Assembly (NCBI RefSeq): GCF_003674095.1
Contig: NZ_RDBF01000008.1
Span: 62,001 to 126,000 of the forward strand
DNA from: Aeromicrobium phragmitis
GTDB lineage: Bacteria > Actinomycetota > Actinomycetes > Propionibacteriales > Nocardioidaceae
DNA length: 64,000 nt
Direction of reading: 5' to 3'
Shown here: piece after piece, positions 55,187 to 64,000 of the stretch
Layout: each line of letters opens with the position of its first letter
How positions within the stretch are numbered: position 1 is the stretch's first letter
The notes under the pieces: model-generated
Told to the model about the DNA's origin: nothing
Database searches by the model: none
What the model saw: the letters and a program-made list of their open reading frames with translations, nothing else
Program-made: the position numbers and the translations under genes

Positions 55187-56229
55187 GCGCCGCGGACCGC
55201 CGAGAGCGGCTCGCCACGCTGCTGCGGGAGCGCGACGCCGATGCGATGTACGTCGGCGACCTCGTCAACGTCCGCTATCTCACCGGTTTCACCGGCTCCA
55301 ACGGCGCGGTCCTCGTCCACGCGGACGGTACGACCGTGTTCTTCACCGACGGGCGCTACCAGGACCAGGCGGCCGTCGAGGTCCCCGGCGTCGAGCGCGT
55401 CATCACCCGCCGGATCCTCGACGAGGTCCGTGCCCGCACCGCGGGGACGCTCGTGGCGGAGACGCACCTGCTCGCCGTGGACGCCTGGGAGCAACTCGGC
55501 CGGCCGGGGGCGGCCGGGCGCCTCGTCGAGGGACTGCGGGAGACCAAGGACGACGACGAGATCGACGCGCTCCGCCGGGCCTGCACGGTCTCGACCACGG
55601 CGCTCGAGCAGCTCCTCGCCGGCCCGCTCCTGGGACGCAGTGAGCGCGAGCTCGCCCGCGACCTCGAGTGGCGCATGCTGGAAGTCGGGGCCGAGGACAA
55701 GGCGTTCGACACGATCCTCGCGGCCGGCGACCACACCTCGATCCCGCATCATCGCCCCACGGAGCGGACGGTGCAGGAGGGCGATCTGCTCAAGATCGAC
55801 TTCGGTGCGCGAGTCGACGGTTACCACGCCGATTGCACACGAACCGTCGTCGTGGGCGCGGCTGCGGACTGGCAGCGCGAGATCTACGCGGCGGTCCGCG
55901 CATCGCAGGCCGCGGGCGTCGAGCGGCTGCGCGACGGTGTCCCGGTTCCGGAAGCGCACGCGGCCGCCGTCGACAGCCTCGAGGAAGCCGGTTGGCTGCA
56001 CGCCTTCACCACCGGTCTCGGACACGGGGTGGGGCTGCAGATCCACGAGGACCCGTTTCTCGGTCCTGGTCACCCGAGTACACTGACTCGTCGCACTGTT
56101 CTGACGATGGAACCGGGGATTTATCTGCCGGGTCGCGGGGGAGTGCGCATCGAAGACACCGTCCTCGTGACCGACTCCGGCCCCGAGGTCCTGACCACGA
56201 CGACCAAAGACCTCATGGAGATCGCCTGA
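55183..56229 (+). CDS. M24 family aminopeptidase P-like (Xaa-Pro peptidase)
   Basis: 348 aa. A creatinase-type N-terminal domain ([20 protein letters not shown]) is followed by the pita-bread metallopeptidase with ligands in [34 protein letters not shown] and [18 protein letters not shown]. It cleaves the bond before proline in X-Pro peptides. In actinobacteria it regularly sits between aroB and efp. Confidence 0.9.
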   Translation: MSAADRRERLATLLRERDADAMYVGDLVNVRYLTGFTGSNGAVLVHADGTTVFFTDGRYQDQAAVEVPGVERVITRRILDEVRARTAGTLVAETHLLAVDAWEQLGRPGAAGRLVEGLRETKDDDEIDALRRACTVSTTALEQLLAGPLLGRSERELARDLEWRMLEVGAEDKAFDTILAAGDHTSIPHHRPTERTVQEGDLLKIDFGARVDGYHADCTRTVVVGAAADWQREIYAAVRASQAAGVERLRDGVPVPEAHAAAVDSLEEAGWLHAFTTGLGHGVGLQIHEDPFLGPGHPSTLTRRTVLTMEPGIYLPGRGGVRIEDTVLVTDSGPEVLTTTTKDLMEIA

Positions 56230-56792
56230 TGGCCACCACGAACGACCTGAAGAACGGCATGGTGCTCAACCTCGACGGACAGCTGTGGTCCGTCGTGTGG
56301 TTCCAGCACCACAAGCCCGGCAAGGGCGGCGCGGTCGTGCGCACGAAGCTCAAGAACGTGACCAGCGGCAAGGTCGTGGACAAGACGTTCAACGCCGACG
56401 TCAAGGTCGAGGTCGCCAACGTCGACAAGCGCGACATGCAGTACCTGTACCACGACGGCACGTCCTACGTGTTTATGGACAACAGCACGTACGACCAACT
56501 CGAACTGAACGAGGCGGTCGTGGGTGATGCCAAGGACTACATGCTGGAGAACCAGAGCGCCGTCGTGGCGGTGAACGAGGGCACCCCGCTGTACATCGAG
56601 CTCCCGGCGTCGGTCGAGCTCGTCGTCGAGTACACGGAGCCGGGCCTGCAGGGCGACCGTTCCAGCGGCGGCACCAAGCCCGCGCGCCTGCAGACCGGCA
56701 AGGAGATCCAGGTCCCGCTGTTCATCACCAACGGCGAGAAGATCAAGGTCGACACGCGCGACGGCAGCTACCTCGGCCGCGTGCAGTCCTGA
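56229..56792 (+). CDS. efp: Elongation factor P
   Basis: 187 aa, three OB-like domains. The KOW-like start is [17 protein letters not shown], and the tip loop is HHKPGKGGA with Lys32 at the position that enters the peptidyl transferase centre. A KPGKGG loop with proline before the lysine is typical of actinobacterial EF-P that works without modification. The C-terminal signature [20 protein letters not shown] is intact. It relieves stalling at polyproline. Confidence 0.97.
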   Translation: MATTNDLKNGMVLNLDGQLWSVVWFQHHKPGKGGAVVRTKLKNVTSGKVVDKTFNADVKVEVANVDKRDMQYLYHDGTSYVFMDNSTYDQLELNEAVVGDAKDYMLENQSAVVAVNEGTPLYIELPASVELVVEYTEPGLQGDRSSGGTKPARLQTGKEIQVPLFITNGEKIKVDTRDGSYLGRVQS

Positions 56793-57202
56793 TGGGCGCA
56801 CGCACCCGCTACCGCAAACGCGCCTTGGACATCCTCTTCGAGTCCGAGGCGCGCGGCGGTGACCTGAGCGCGACGCTCGCGGACCGGTTGGCGGTCAACG
56901 ATCCGCCGATCAATGCCTACACCGTGCAGCTCGTCGAGGGCGTCGTGGCGCATCAGGAGCGTATCGACGCGCTGCTCGGTGAGCATTCGCGCGGCTGGAC
57001 CCTCGACCGCATGCCGGCGGTCGACCGCAACCTCCTGCGCATCGGGGCCTACGAGATCCTCTACTGCGAGGACGTTCCCGACCCCGTCGCCGTGAGCGAG
57101 GCCGTCGACCTGGCCACCGACCTCTCGACCGACGAGTCGCCCCGCTTCGTCAACGGCCTGCTGAGTCGGCTCATCGACCTCAAACCCACCCTCTCCCTCT
57201 AG
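56792..57202 (+). CDS. nusB: Transcription antitermination factor NusB
   Basis: 136 aa all-helical protein. It shows ARTRYRKRALDILFESEARG at the start, LDRMPAVDRNLLRIGAYEIL in the middle and FVNGLLSRLID near the end, as in NusB. It joins NusE at boxA during rRNA transcription. Start shares one base with the efp stop; last gene of the aro-efp-nusB run. Confidence 0.95.
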   Translation: MGARTRYRKRALDILFESEARGGDLSATLADRLAVNDPPINAYTVQLVEGVVAHQERIDALLGEHSRGWTLDRMPAVDRNLLRIGAYEILYCEDVPDPVAVSEAVDLATDLSTDESPRFVNGLLSRLIDLKPTLSL

Positions 57203-57226
57203 CCGGGCCAAGGCGCGAGACCGCGC

Positions 57227-57397
57227 GAGATGTGGTCGCTTTCGGGTCACTCAGGGGTGTCTCGATGACCCGAAACTGACCACTTCTCGGGCCCGGGGCC
57301 CGGGTGTCTCAGCTTGCGGACGCAGCGGCGGGGTCAGTCCGACTTTCGGCCAGTTGTGGCCGCTCCGGGCGCCGCGAAAGGGCGCAAACCGGCCACA
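57227..57397. repeat. Long inverted repeats in the nusB-opu gap
   Basis: An imperfect stem of 23-nt arms (57227-57249 and 57266-57288, three mismatched positions, inner part TTTCGGGTCA/TGACCCGAAA) lies 24 nt after nusB. A second pair, TGTGGCCG/CGGCCACA, lies at 57355-57362 and 57390-57397. The 393-bp gap has no gene. The first could end the nusB transcript but lacks a U-run. Confidence 0.55.
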
Positions 57398-57595
57398 CGT
57401 TACGCGCACCCGAGGGAGGGGCACGGACTCCGAACCGGGCTCGAAACGGGACGAATTTCAACTTTTTCCTCGCCCTGGGATCGCAGTCCTATTCCCGATT
57501 CGGGGTGCCACCACCGGGTCGCGGGAACGCCAGAAGGCCGTTACCCTCGCTTGCTGGCCGTGAGAGTCGCGGTCGTCGCAATGACGGGACGGTGC

Positions 57596-58258
57596 ATGAC
57601 AGCGGTCTCCGACTTCTTCACCTTCGTCGCCGAACGATGGTCGATTCTGTCGTTCCTGGCCTACCAGCATGTGAGCCTCGTGGTGCAGACGCTCCTCCTG
57701 GCGACGGTCCTCGCGATCGTCGTGGGAGTGCTCGCATCCCGCACCAGCTGGGGTGTCAACGTGGCCCAGGCGTTCTCCGCGATCGGCCTCACCGTGCCCT
57801 CGTACGCCCTGCTCGGACTGCTCGTCGGCATCGTCAGCATCGGTGTCCTCCCGTCGGTCATCGCGCTGGTGTTCTTCGGCTTCCTGCCGATCCTGCGCAA
57901 CGTCGTCGTGGGGCTGAACGGCGTCGATCCCGCCCTCATCGAATCCGCACGAGGCATGGGGATGAGCCGGCTCAGCACGCTCGTGCGTCTCGAGCTCCCG
58001 CTCGCCTGGCCGGTCATCATGACCGGGGTCCGGGTGTCCGCGCAGATGCTCATGGGCATCGCCGCCATCGCCGCCTACGCCCTCGGGCCGGGACTCGGCG
58101 GCTACATCTTCTCGGGTATCTCGCGCATGGGAGGCGCGAATGCCACGAACGCGATCGTCGCCGGCACGATCGGGATCCTGATTCTGGCCGTGATCCTCGA
58201 CGTCGCTCTGAACCTGTTGACCCGCTTCACCACCTCCAAGGGGATCTCCCGTGTCTGA
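57596..58258 (+). CDS. Osmoprotectant ABC transporter permease (OpuCB/ProW type)
   Basis: 220 aa membrane protein. IGLTVPSYALLGLLVGIVSI, FFGFLPILRNVVVGLNGVDP and the EAA-like SARGMGMSRLSTLVRLELPL are typical of glycine betaine/carnitine/choline permeases. ATG 57596 is the likely start; GTG 57560 and ATG 57581 are in frame upstream. It overlaps the ATPase gene by eight bases. Confidence 0.88.
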   Translation: MTAVSDFFTFVAERWSILSFLAYQHVSLVVQTLLLATVLAIVVGVLASRTSWGVNVAQAFSAIGLTVPSYALLGLLVGIVSIGVLPSVIALVFFGFLPILRNVVVGLNGVDPALIESARGMGMSRLSTLVRLELPLAWPVIMTGVRVSAQMLMGIAAIAAYALGPGLGGYIFSGISRMGGANATNAIVAGTIGILILAVILDVALNLLTRFTTSKGISRV

Positions 58259-59441
58259 GACCACCAGCAAGGCCGGCGAGCGCATCCTGCTCGAACACAT
58301 CACCAAGCGCTACCCGGGCCAGTCGACGCCCGCCGTCGACGACATCACGATCGAGTTTCCCGCCGGCGAGATCATCATGCTCGTCGGCCCGTCGGGCTGC
58401 GGCAAGACGACGACGATGAAGATGATCAATCGGCTCATCGAGCCCTCCTCGGGTCGCATCCTGATCGGCGACGAGGACGTCACCGACGCGAACCCCGATG
58501 AGCTGCGCCGCCGCATCGGTTACGTCATCCAGGGCGCCGGTCTGTTCCCGCACTTCACGGTCGGCGACAACATCGCCCTCGTGCCGCGGATGCTCAAGTG
58601 GGACAAGCAGCGGATCGTCGACCGGGTGGACGAGCTGCTCGATCTCGTCGGCCTCGACCCCGAGGAGTACCGGGACCGCTACCCGCGTGAGCTGTCCGGC
58701 GGGCAGCAACAGCGCGTGGGCGTGGCCCGCGCCCTCGCCGCCGACCCGCCCGTGCTGCTCATGGACGAGCCGTTCGGCGCCGTGGACCCGATCACCCGAC
58801 AACGACTGCAGGACGAGCTGCTGCGGCTCCAGGAGGAGCTGCACAAGACGATCGTCTTCGTCACCCACGACTTCGACGAGGCCGTGAAGCTCGGCGACCG
58901 CATCGCGATCCTGCAGACCGGCTCACAGGTCGTGCAATACGACACCCCCGAGCAGATCCTCGCCAATCCCGCCGACGAGTTCGTCGAGGGCTTCGTCGGC
59001 CGCGGTGCCGCGCTCAAGCAGCTCACCCTCACCCGCGTCCGCGACATCGAACTCCACGAGGCCGCGGTCGCGCACGTCGGCGACGACGCGCACGAGGCGG
59101 TCGCCGGCGCCAAGGCGATCGACCGCGAGCACGTCATCGTGCTGGACAAGAACGAGCGCCCGCTGCGCTGGATGTCGCTGCGCGAGCTGGCTCGGCCCGG
59201 CGCGCTGGAGAACGTGAGGCGTGATGCCGAACTCGAGGTGGTGAGCCTGGGGTCGACCCTCAACGACGCGCTCGACGAGATGCTCACCTCCTCGCACGGG
59301 GTCGTCGTGGTCACCGGGCGCCGCAACACCTACCAGGGGGTCGTGCGCGTGGAGACGGTGATGGAGGCGATGCAGGGTATCCAGTCCGCCGCAGCGGAGG
59401 CGGCCACGATGGAGGAACCGGTGGGTGATCCGCAGCCATGA
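58251..59441 (+). CDS. Osmoprotectant ABC transporter ATP-binding protein with CBS domains
   Basis: 396 aa. Walker A GPSGCGKTT, signature LSGGQQQR and Walker B LLMDEPFGAVDP are intact. The C-terminal third (about 270-385) resembles a CBS pair, the module that senses ionic strength in OpuA/OpuC ATPases. GTG start inside the permease end, ATGA overlap with the next permease. Confidence 0.92.
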   Translation: MSETTSKAGERILLEHITKRYPGQSTPAVDDITIEFPAGEIIMLVGPSGCGKTTTMKMINRLIEPSSGRILIGDEDVTDANPDELRRRIGYVIQGAGLFPHFTVGDNIALVPRMLKWDKQRIVDRVDELLDLVGLDPEEYRDRYPRELSGGQQQRVGVARALAADPPVLLMDEPFGAVDPITRQRLQDELLRLQEELHKTIVFVTHDFDEAVKLGDRIAILQTGSQVVQYDTPEQILANPADEFVEGFVGRGAALKQLTLTRVRDIELHEAAVAHVGDDAHEAVAGAKAIDREHVIVLDKNERPLRWMSLRELARPGALENVRRDAELEVVSLGSTLNDALDEMLTSSHGVVVVTGRRNTYQGVVRVETVMEAMQGIQSAAAEAATMEEPVGDPQP

Positions 59442-60211
59442 GTTCGCTGACCGCCACTGACACCACGCAGGCCGCGACGGTCGCGGACCGCGCGGGCATC
59501 GGCCGGTACGTCACCCAGCCGCTGTTGTGCGTGCTCGTCGTCGCTGCATGCCTCGGCTACGTGCGGCTCGCCGACGTCTCGGCGAGCGAGGCCCGGTCAC
59601 TCTCGGTCCCGAACCTGCTGACCTTGGTCCGTGAGCACCTCACGGTGAGCCTCATCGCCACCGTCGTCACCGTCGTGTTGGCCATCCCGATCGGCGTGCT
59701 GCTGACCCGCGGGGCGCTGCGCCGGTTCAGCCGCCCGATCATCACGGTCGCCGGCTTCGGTCAGGCCGCTCCGGCGATCGGACTCATCGCGCTCGGCGCC
59801 GCGATCTTCGGCATCGGCACCGTGGGAGCCACCATCGCGCTCGTGGTCTACGGGCTGCTGCCGATCATCGCGAACACGGTCACCGGGCTCGACTCGGTGG
59901 ACCCCAAGCTCGTCGAGGCGGCCCGCGGTATGGGGATGTCGGGATTCATGACCCTGCTGCGGGTCGAGCTCCCGCTCGCCCTGCCGATCATCGTCGCGGG
60001 CGTCCGCACCGCGCTCGTGCTCATCGTCGGCACCGCGGCGTTGGTGACGTTCACCGGCGGCGGGGGACTGGGGGAGCTCATCACCTCGGGCATCAACCTG
60101 CGTCAGAACGTCGTGCTGATCGTCGGGGCCCTGCTGATCGCCGCCCTCGCCCTGTTCATCGACTGGCTCGCCCGGCTCGTGGAGCTCGTGGCGTCGCCGA
60201 AGGGAGTGTGA
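59438..60211 (+). CDS. Osmoprotectant ABC transporter permease (second)
   Basis: 257 aa. The N-terminal part has one long hydrophobic segment, then a permease domain paralogous to the first (GFGQAAPAIGLIALGAAIFG, VTGLDSVDPKLVEAARGMGM, SGFMTLLRVELPLALPII). The pair of permeases forms the heterodimeric channel. ATG 59438 is coupled to the ATPase stop. Confidence 0.9.
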   Translation: MSSLTATDTTQAATVADRAGIGRYVTQPLLCVLVVAACLGYVRLADVSASEARSLSVPNLLTLVREHLTVSLIATVVTVVLAIPIGVLLTRGALRRFSRPIITVAGFGQAAPAIGLIALGAAIFGIGTVGATIALVVYGLLPIIANTVTGLDSVDPKLVEAARGMGMSGFMTLLRVELPLALPIIVAGVRTALVLIVGTAALVTFTGGGGLGELITSGINLRQNVVLIVGALLIAALALFIDWLARLVELVASPKGV

Positions 60212-60212
60212 C

Positions 60213-61181
60213 GTGGTCGCTCGCCGACTTCGGGCCCTCATCGCGACCGCCGCCGTCGCCGTCCTCGCCGCCGGCTGCGGCCTGGAGTCCTCCTCGGGCC
60301 GGGTGCTGCCCGCCGAACCAGCTGCCATCGAGCGGTACGAGCAGCTGGAGGACGCCGAGCTGACGGTCGTGGCGAAGAACTTCACCGAACAGCTGATCCT
60401 CGGCAACATGATCTCGATCGCGCTCAGCACCGCGGGCGCGGACGTCACCAATCTCAGCAACACCCCGGGTTCCTTCGGCGCGCGCGCTGCGCTCATCGAC
60501 GGTGATGCGGACGTGTCGCCGGAGTACACCGGCACCGGCTGGATCAACTACCTCGGCAACGACGAGCCGATCCCGGGGGAGGAGGAGCAGTGGCAGGCCG
60601 TCAAGGAGGCGGACGCCGAGAACGGGCTGGTGTGGCTCCCTCCCGCGCCGGCCAACAACACCTATGCCTTCGCGATCCGCGAGGAGAAGGCCGAGGAGCT
60701 CGGCGTCACGAAGTTCTCCCAGCTCACCGAGCTGCCACCGCAGGAGCTGACCTTCTGCGTCGAGCCGGAGTTCGCCAGCCGCAACGACGGGTTCGAGCCG
60801 ATGCTCGCCACGTACGGACTTGCGCCGAACCAGCTCGGCGAGGTGCTCACGCTCGACACCGGCGTCGTCTACACCGCGACGGCCAACGGCCGCTGCAACT
60901 TCGGCGAGGTGTTCACGACCGACGGCCGCATCCCCGGCCTGAACCTGCGCGTGCTCGAGGACGACCGGCAGTTCTTCCCGCTCTACAACCTCTCCATGGT
61001 CGTGCGCACCGAGGTGCTGGAGGAGTACCCCGCGATCGAGGAGATCCTCGGGCAGATCACCCCGCGCCTCACCAACGAGGTGCTGCAGGAGCTCAATGCG
61101 CGCGTGGACTCCGAGGGGCAGGATCCTGCCATCGTGGCGCGCGACTGGCTCGTCGACGAGGGCCTCGTCGCCATGCCCTGA
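60213..61181 (+). CDS. Osmoprotectant-binding lipoprotein (OpuCC/ProX type)
   Basis: 322 aa. The signal peptide ends in the lipobox VLAAGC (Cys about 25). AKNFTEQLILGNMISIALST and GDADVSPEYTGTGWINYLGN are the hallmark of choline/glycine betaine/carnitine receptors. GTG 60213 starts right after the permease stop. It is followed by repeat locus C. The four-gene transporter lies between nusB and pyrR. Confidence 0.92.
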   Translation: MVARRLRALIATAAVAVLAAGCGLESSSGRVLPAEPAAIERYEQLEDAELTVVAKNFTEQLILGNMISIALSTAGADVTNLSNTPGSFGARAALIDGDADVSPEYTGTGWINYLGNDEPIPGEEEQWQAVKEADAENGLVWLPPAPANNTYAFAIREEKAEELGVTKFSQLTELPPQELTFCVEPEFASRNDGFEPMLATYGLAPNQLGEVLTLDTGVVYTATANGRCNFGEVFTTDGRIPGLNLRVLEDDRQFFPLYNLSMVVRTEVLEEYPAIEEILGQITPRLTNEVLQELNARVDSEGQDPAIVARDWLVDEGLVAMP

Positions 61182-61191
61182 CCGCCCCCGG

Positions 61192-61424
61192 GCGGTGACC
61201 TATCACGCACCGGTCGGCCCACGCGCCTCAGGCGGTGAGCTATCACGCACATTTGGTCGTTGAGCGCGGGATAACTCACCGCTCGGCACGCGGCTGCCCA
61301 CGCGCGCCTCGGGCGGTGAGCTATCACGCACATTCGGTCGTTGGGTGTGGGATCAGCCACCGCCCGGACCGCGGGTGTGGGATCAGCCACCGCTGGGCCC
61401 CACGGCTGCGGGATAAATCACCGC
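61192..61424. repeat. Intergenic 19-nt repeat, locus C (7 copies)
   Basis: Copies at 61192-61210 (+), 61232-61250 (+), 61264-61282 (-), 61313-61331 (+), 61345-61363 (-), 61375-61393 (-) and 61406-61424 (-). The block 61231-61282 is repeated 81 bp later at 61312-61363, including the linker ATTTGGTCGTTG / ATTCGGTCGTTG. The fifth and sixth copies repeat with a 30-bp period. Nothing else is seen before the pyrR promoter. Confidence 0.8.
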
Positions 61425-61491
61425 TCGGCAGCGCGGATGCGACGCACGACACAGGGCGTTTCCCGCCGTCATGAGCGCCGCCTCGCGCTGC

Positions 61492-61551
61492 TAGACTGAG
61501 CTGACCGACGACATCCTTTAACCACCGTCCCGTGAGGCGGAGAAGGAGGTC
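61492..61551 (+). promoter_or_regulatory. pyr operon promoter and PyrR-binding leader
   Basis: TAGACT (61492-61497) predicts a start near 61504. The 51-nt leader contains TTTAACCACCGTCCCGTGAG followed by GCGGAGAAGGAGG, closely resembling the conserved PyrR-binding loop (CC-N-G-N-GAGG). The ribosome site AGAAGGAGG is part of the same element, which fits PyrR-dependent translational repression as described in mycobacteria. Confidence 0.65.
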
Positions 61552-61554
61552 AGC

Positions 61555-62126
61555 ATGGTGGTGTCCAGCGACGCTCCCAGACCTGACGACATGCCCGCGC
61601 GCACCGTCCTCGACGAACAGGACATCTCTCGCGCACTCACTCGCATCACTCACGAGATCCTCGAGCGCAACCGTGACGCCGACGGCGTGCTGCTGCTCGG
61701 TATCCCCACCCGCGGCGTCGACCTCGCCCGGCGCATCGCCGCCCGGATGAGTGAGGTGGAAGGCCGGCCGATCACTCCCGGCTCGCTCGACGTCACGATG
61801 TACCGCGACGACCTGCGGATGCGTCCCGCCCGCGCGCTCGAACACACCTCGATCCCCGAGGACGTCGACGGCAAGACCGTGGTCCTGGTCGATGACGTGC
61901 TGTTCAGCGGCCGCACCATCCGCGCCGCGCTCGACGCGCTCGGTGATCTCGGCCGCCCGAAGGCCGTGCAGCTGGCAGTCCTCGTCGACCGAGGCCACCG
62001 CGAGCTGCCGATCCGCGCCGACTTCGTCGGCAAGAACCTGCCGACCTCGCTGGCCGAGAAGGTCAAAGTCCGCCTGACCGAGGCTGACGGCGAGCCCGAC
62101 TCCGTCACGATCGTGGGAGGTGCCTC

Positions 62127-62130
<4 letters not shown>
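61555..62130 (+). CDS. pyrR: Bifunctional pyr regulator / uracil phosphoribosyltransferase PyrR
   Basis: 191 aa. The PRPP loop is [40 protein letters not shown] and [10 protein letters not shown] complete the family pattern. PyrR senses UMP/UTP and binds the pyr leader RNA. First gene of the pyrimidine operon, with AGAAGGAGG before ATG 61555 and a GTGA overlap with pyrB. Confidence 0.95.
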
Positions 62131-63073
<943 letters not shown>

Positions 63074-63077
<4 letters not shown>

Positions 63078-63160
63078 GCGAGCGCGAGCGAGTGAATCCT
63101 CAGGAGGGTCTCATGCCGGGACCTGCGTATCGTGGGTTCTTCTGGCAGGTGCCGGCATGA
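63074..63160 (+). CDS. 28-aa micro-ORF coupled between pyrB and pyrC
   Basis: ATG 63074 overlaps the pyrB stop as ATGA, and the micro-ORF stop overlaps pyrC ATG 63157 as ATGA. Within it AGGAGGG at 63102-63108 precedes a second ATG at 63113, giving a 15-residue product [15 protein letters not shown]. So either a 28- or a 15-residue peptide could be made. It may serve only to couple translation to pyrC, or encode a real peptide (aromatic, proline-rich C-terminus). Confidence 0.5.
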
Positions 63161-64000
63161 GCACCTTCATCCTCCGTAATGTCCGCCCGTTCGGCGGCGA
63201 CGCCGTCGACATCGCCGTCACCGACGGCCTGATCACCGAGATCGGCACCGGCCTGTCCGGCGAGGAGGTCGTCGACGGCGGCGGCCACCTCGTCCTCCCC
63301 GGACTCGTCGACCTGCACACCCACCTGCGCGAGCCGGGCCGCGAGGACGCCGAGACCGTCCGCACCGGATCGCAGGCTGCCGCGCTCGGCGGATTCACCT
63401 GCGTCCACGCGATGGCCAACACCGACCCGGTCGCCGACACCGCGGGTGTCGTCGAGCAGGTCTACCGGCTCGGCGTCGAGCACGGCTACTGCGACGTCCA
63501 GCCCGTCGGCGCGGTCACGGTCGGTCTGGCCGGCGAGCGGCTCGCCGAACTCGGTGCGATGGCCACCTCAGCCGCCGGAGTGCGCGTGTTCTCCGACGAC
63601 GGCAAATGCGTGTCCGACGCCGTGCTGATGCGCCGCGCGCTCGAGTACGTCAAGGCCTTCGACGGCGTCATCGCCCAGCATGCCCAGGAGCCGCGGCTCA
63701 CCGAGGGCGCCCAGATGAACGAGGGGCCGCTGTCCGGTGAGCTCGGTCTCACCGGCTGGCCCGCGGTCGCCGAGGAGGCGATCATCGCGCGCGACGTCCT
63801 GCTCGCCGAGCATGTCGGTTCGCGCCTGCACGTCTGCCACCTCTCGACGCGAGGTTCGGTCGAGATCGTCCGGTGGGCCAAGAGCCGCGGAATCGACGTC
63901 ACCGCCGAGGTCACCCCCCATCACCTGCTGCTGACCGACGACCTCGTGCGCAGCTACGACCCGATCTACAAGGTCAACCCGCCGCTGCGCAGTCCTGACG
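63157..64000 (+). CDS. pyrC: Dihydroorotase (3' end outside window)
   Basis: 281 codons are visible, the frame running off the end of the window; full members have about 430 residues. The zinc motif DLHTHLREPGREDAE, the loop VFSDDGKCVSD with metal-site aspartates and TPHHLLLTDDLV are typical of class I dihydroorotase. It closes carbamoyl aspartate to dihydroorotate. Start overlaps the micro-ORF stop by four bases. Confidence 0.95.
   Translation, partial: MSTFILRNVRPFGGDAVDIAVTDGLITEIGTGLSGEEVVDGGGHLVLPGLVDLHTHLREPGREDAETVRTGSQAAALGGFTCVHAMANTDPVADTAGVVEQVYRLGVEHGYCDVQPVGAVTVGLAGERLAELGAMATSAAGVRVFSDDGKCVSDAVLMRRALEYVKAFDGVIAQHAQEPRLTEGAQMNEGPLSGELGLTGWPAVAEEAIIARDVLLAEHVGSRLHVCHLSTRGSVEIVRWAKSRGIDVTAEVTPHHLLLTDDLVRSYDPIYKVNPPLRSPD

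Noticed and set aside
57314-57595. Upstream extension of the osmoprotectant permease
   Set aside because: The extension covers an intergenic inverted repeat and has no homology-like sequence; the membrane protein begins near 57596.
31346-61424. Repeat loci considered as CRISPR arrays
   Set aside because: Copies occur in both orientations with irregular spacing and related linkers rather than unique spacers, and no cas genes are present.

Overview
The window is a gene-dense, GC-rich stretch of an actinobacterial chromosome. The main evidence is gene order. From thrS through HIT, pgsA, pdxST, yebC, ruvCAB, yajC, apt, relA, hisS, aspS, rarA, alaS, ruvX, mltG, aroE, an A24 peptidase, aroCKB, pepQ-like, efp and nusB to pyrR-pyrB-pyrC, it follows the order known from Mycobacterium tuberculosis and relatives. 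Two actinobacterial-type SOS boxes (TCGAAC-N4-GTTCGA) and many starts lying 6-8 nt behind a TANNNT box (leaderless mRNAs) agree. A Nocardioides/Aeromicrobium-like member of the Propionibacteriales is my best guess, but the sequence alone does not prove it.

Region 1 (1-11.6 kb) is accessory metabolism. An acyl-CoA ligase is translationally coupled to a complete dipeptide-type ABC importer and an orphan biotin carboxylase. An acyl-CoA dehydrogenase and a short-chain dehydrogenase follow, with their own promoter whose spacer holds a palindrome. A convergent MDR oxidoreductase closes the region. Together they look like uptake and CoA-dependent breakdown of an unidentified carboxylic acid.

Region 2 (11.6-20.8 kb) has a tRNA Gly-Cys-Val operon, a PLP enzyme and a DUF222/HNH nuclease gene behind a perfect SOS box. 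A second tRNA-Val follows, with a gene-poor, AT-richer stretch after it. Then come a NodB-like lipoprotein, two small membrane proteins, a nitronate monooxygenase, a NUDIX protein and an HhH-GPD protein.

Region 3 (20.8-28 kb) is thrS-HIT-pgsA followed by an amide-utilisation cluster on the minus strand (AmiC-like sensor, FmdB zinc ribbon, AmiS/UreI channel, FmdA amidase) with a divergent MarR regulator. The cluster sits where related genomes carry the acyltransferase and pimA genes of phosphatidylinositol mannoside synthesis.

Region 4 (28-64 kb) is conserved housekeeping: pyridoxal phosphate synthesis, Holliday junction resolution, purine salvage, stringent response, tRNA charging, shikimate pathway, translation factors, osmoprotectant import (OpuC type) and the start of the pyrimidine operon behind a PyrR-type leader. 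Departures from the usual order are the absence of secD/secF between yajC and apt, a low-GC secreted serine protease after relA, and two micro-ORFs (31 aa after apt; 28 aa or 15 aa between pyrB and pyrC).

The most striking unexplained structure is a 19-nt intergenic repeat family, consensus GCGGTGAGCTATCACGCAC. Fourteen copies in both orientations lie at three loci (31.35, 44.34 and 61.19 kb). A second class of long inverted repeats without U-tracts lies at several gene ends.
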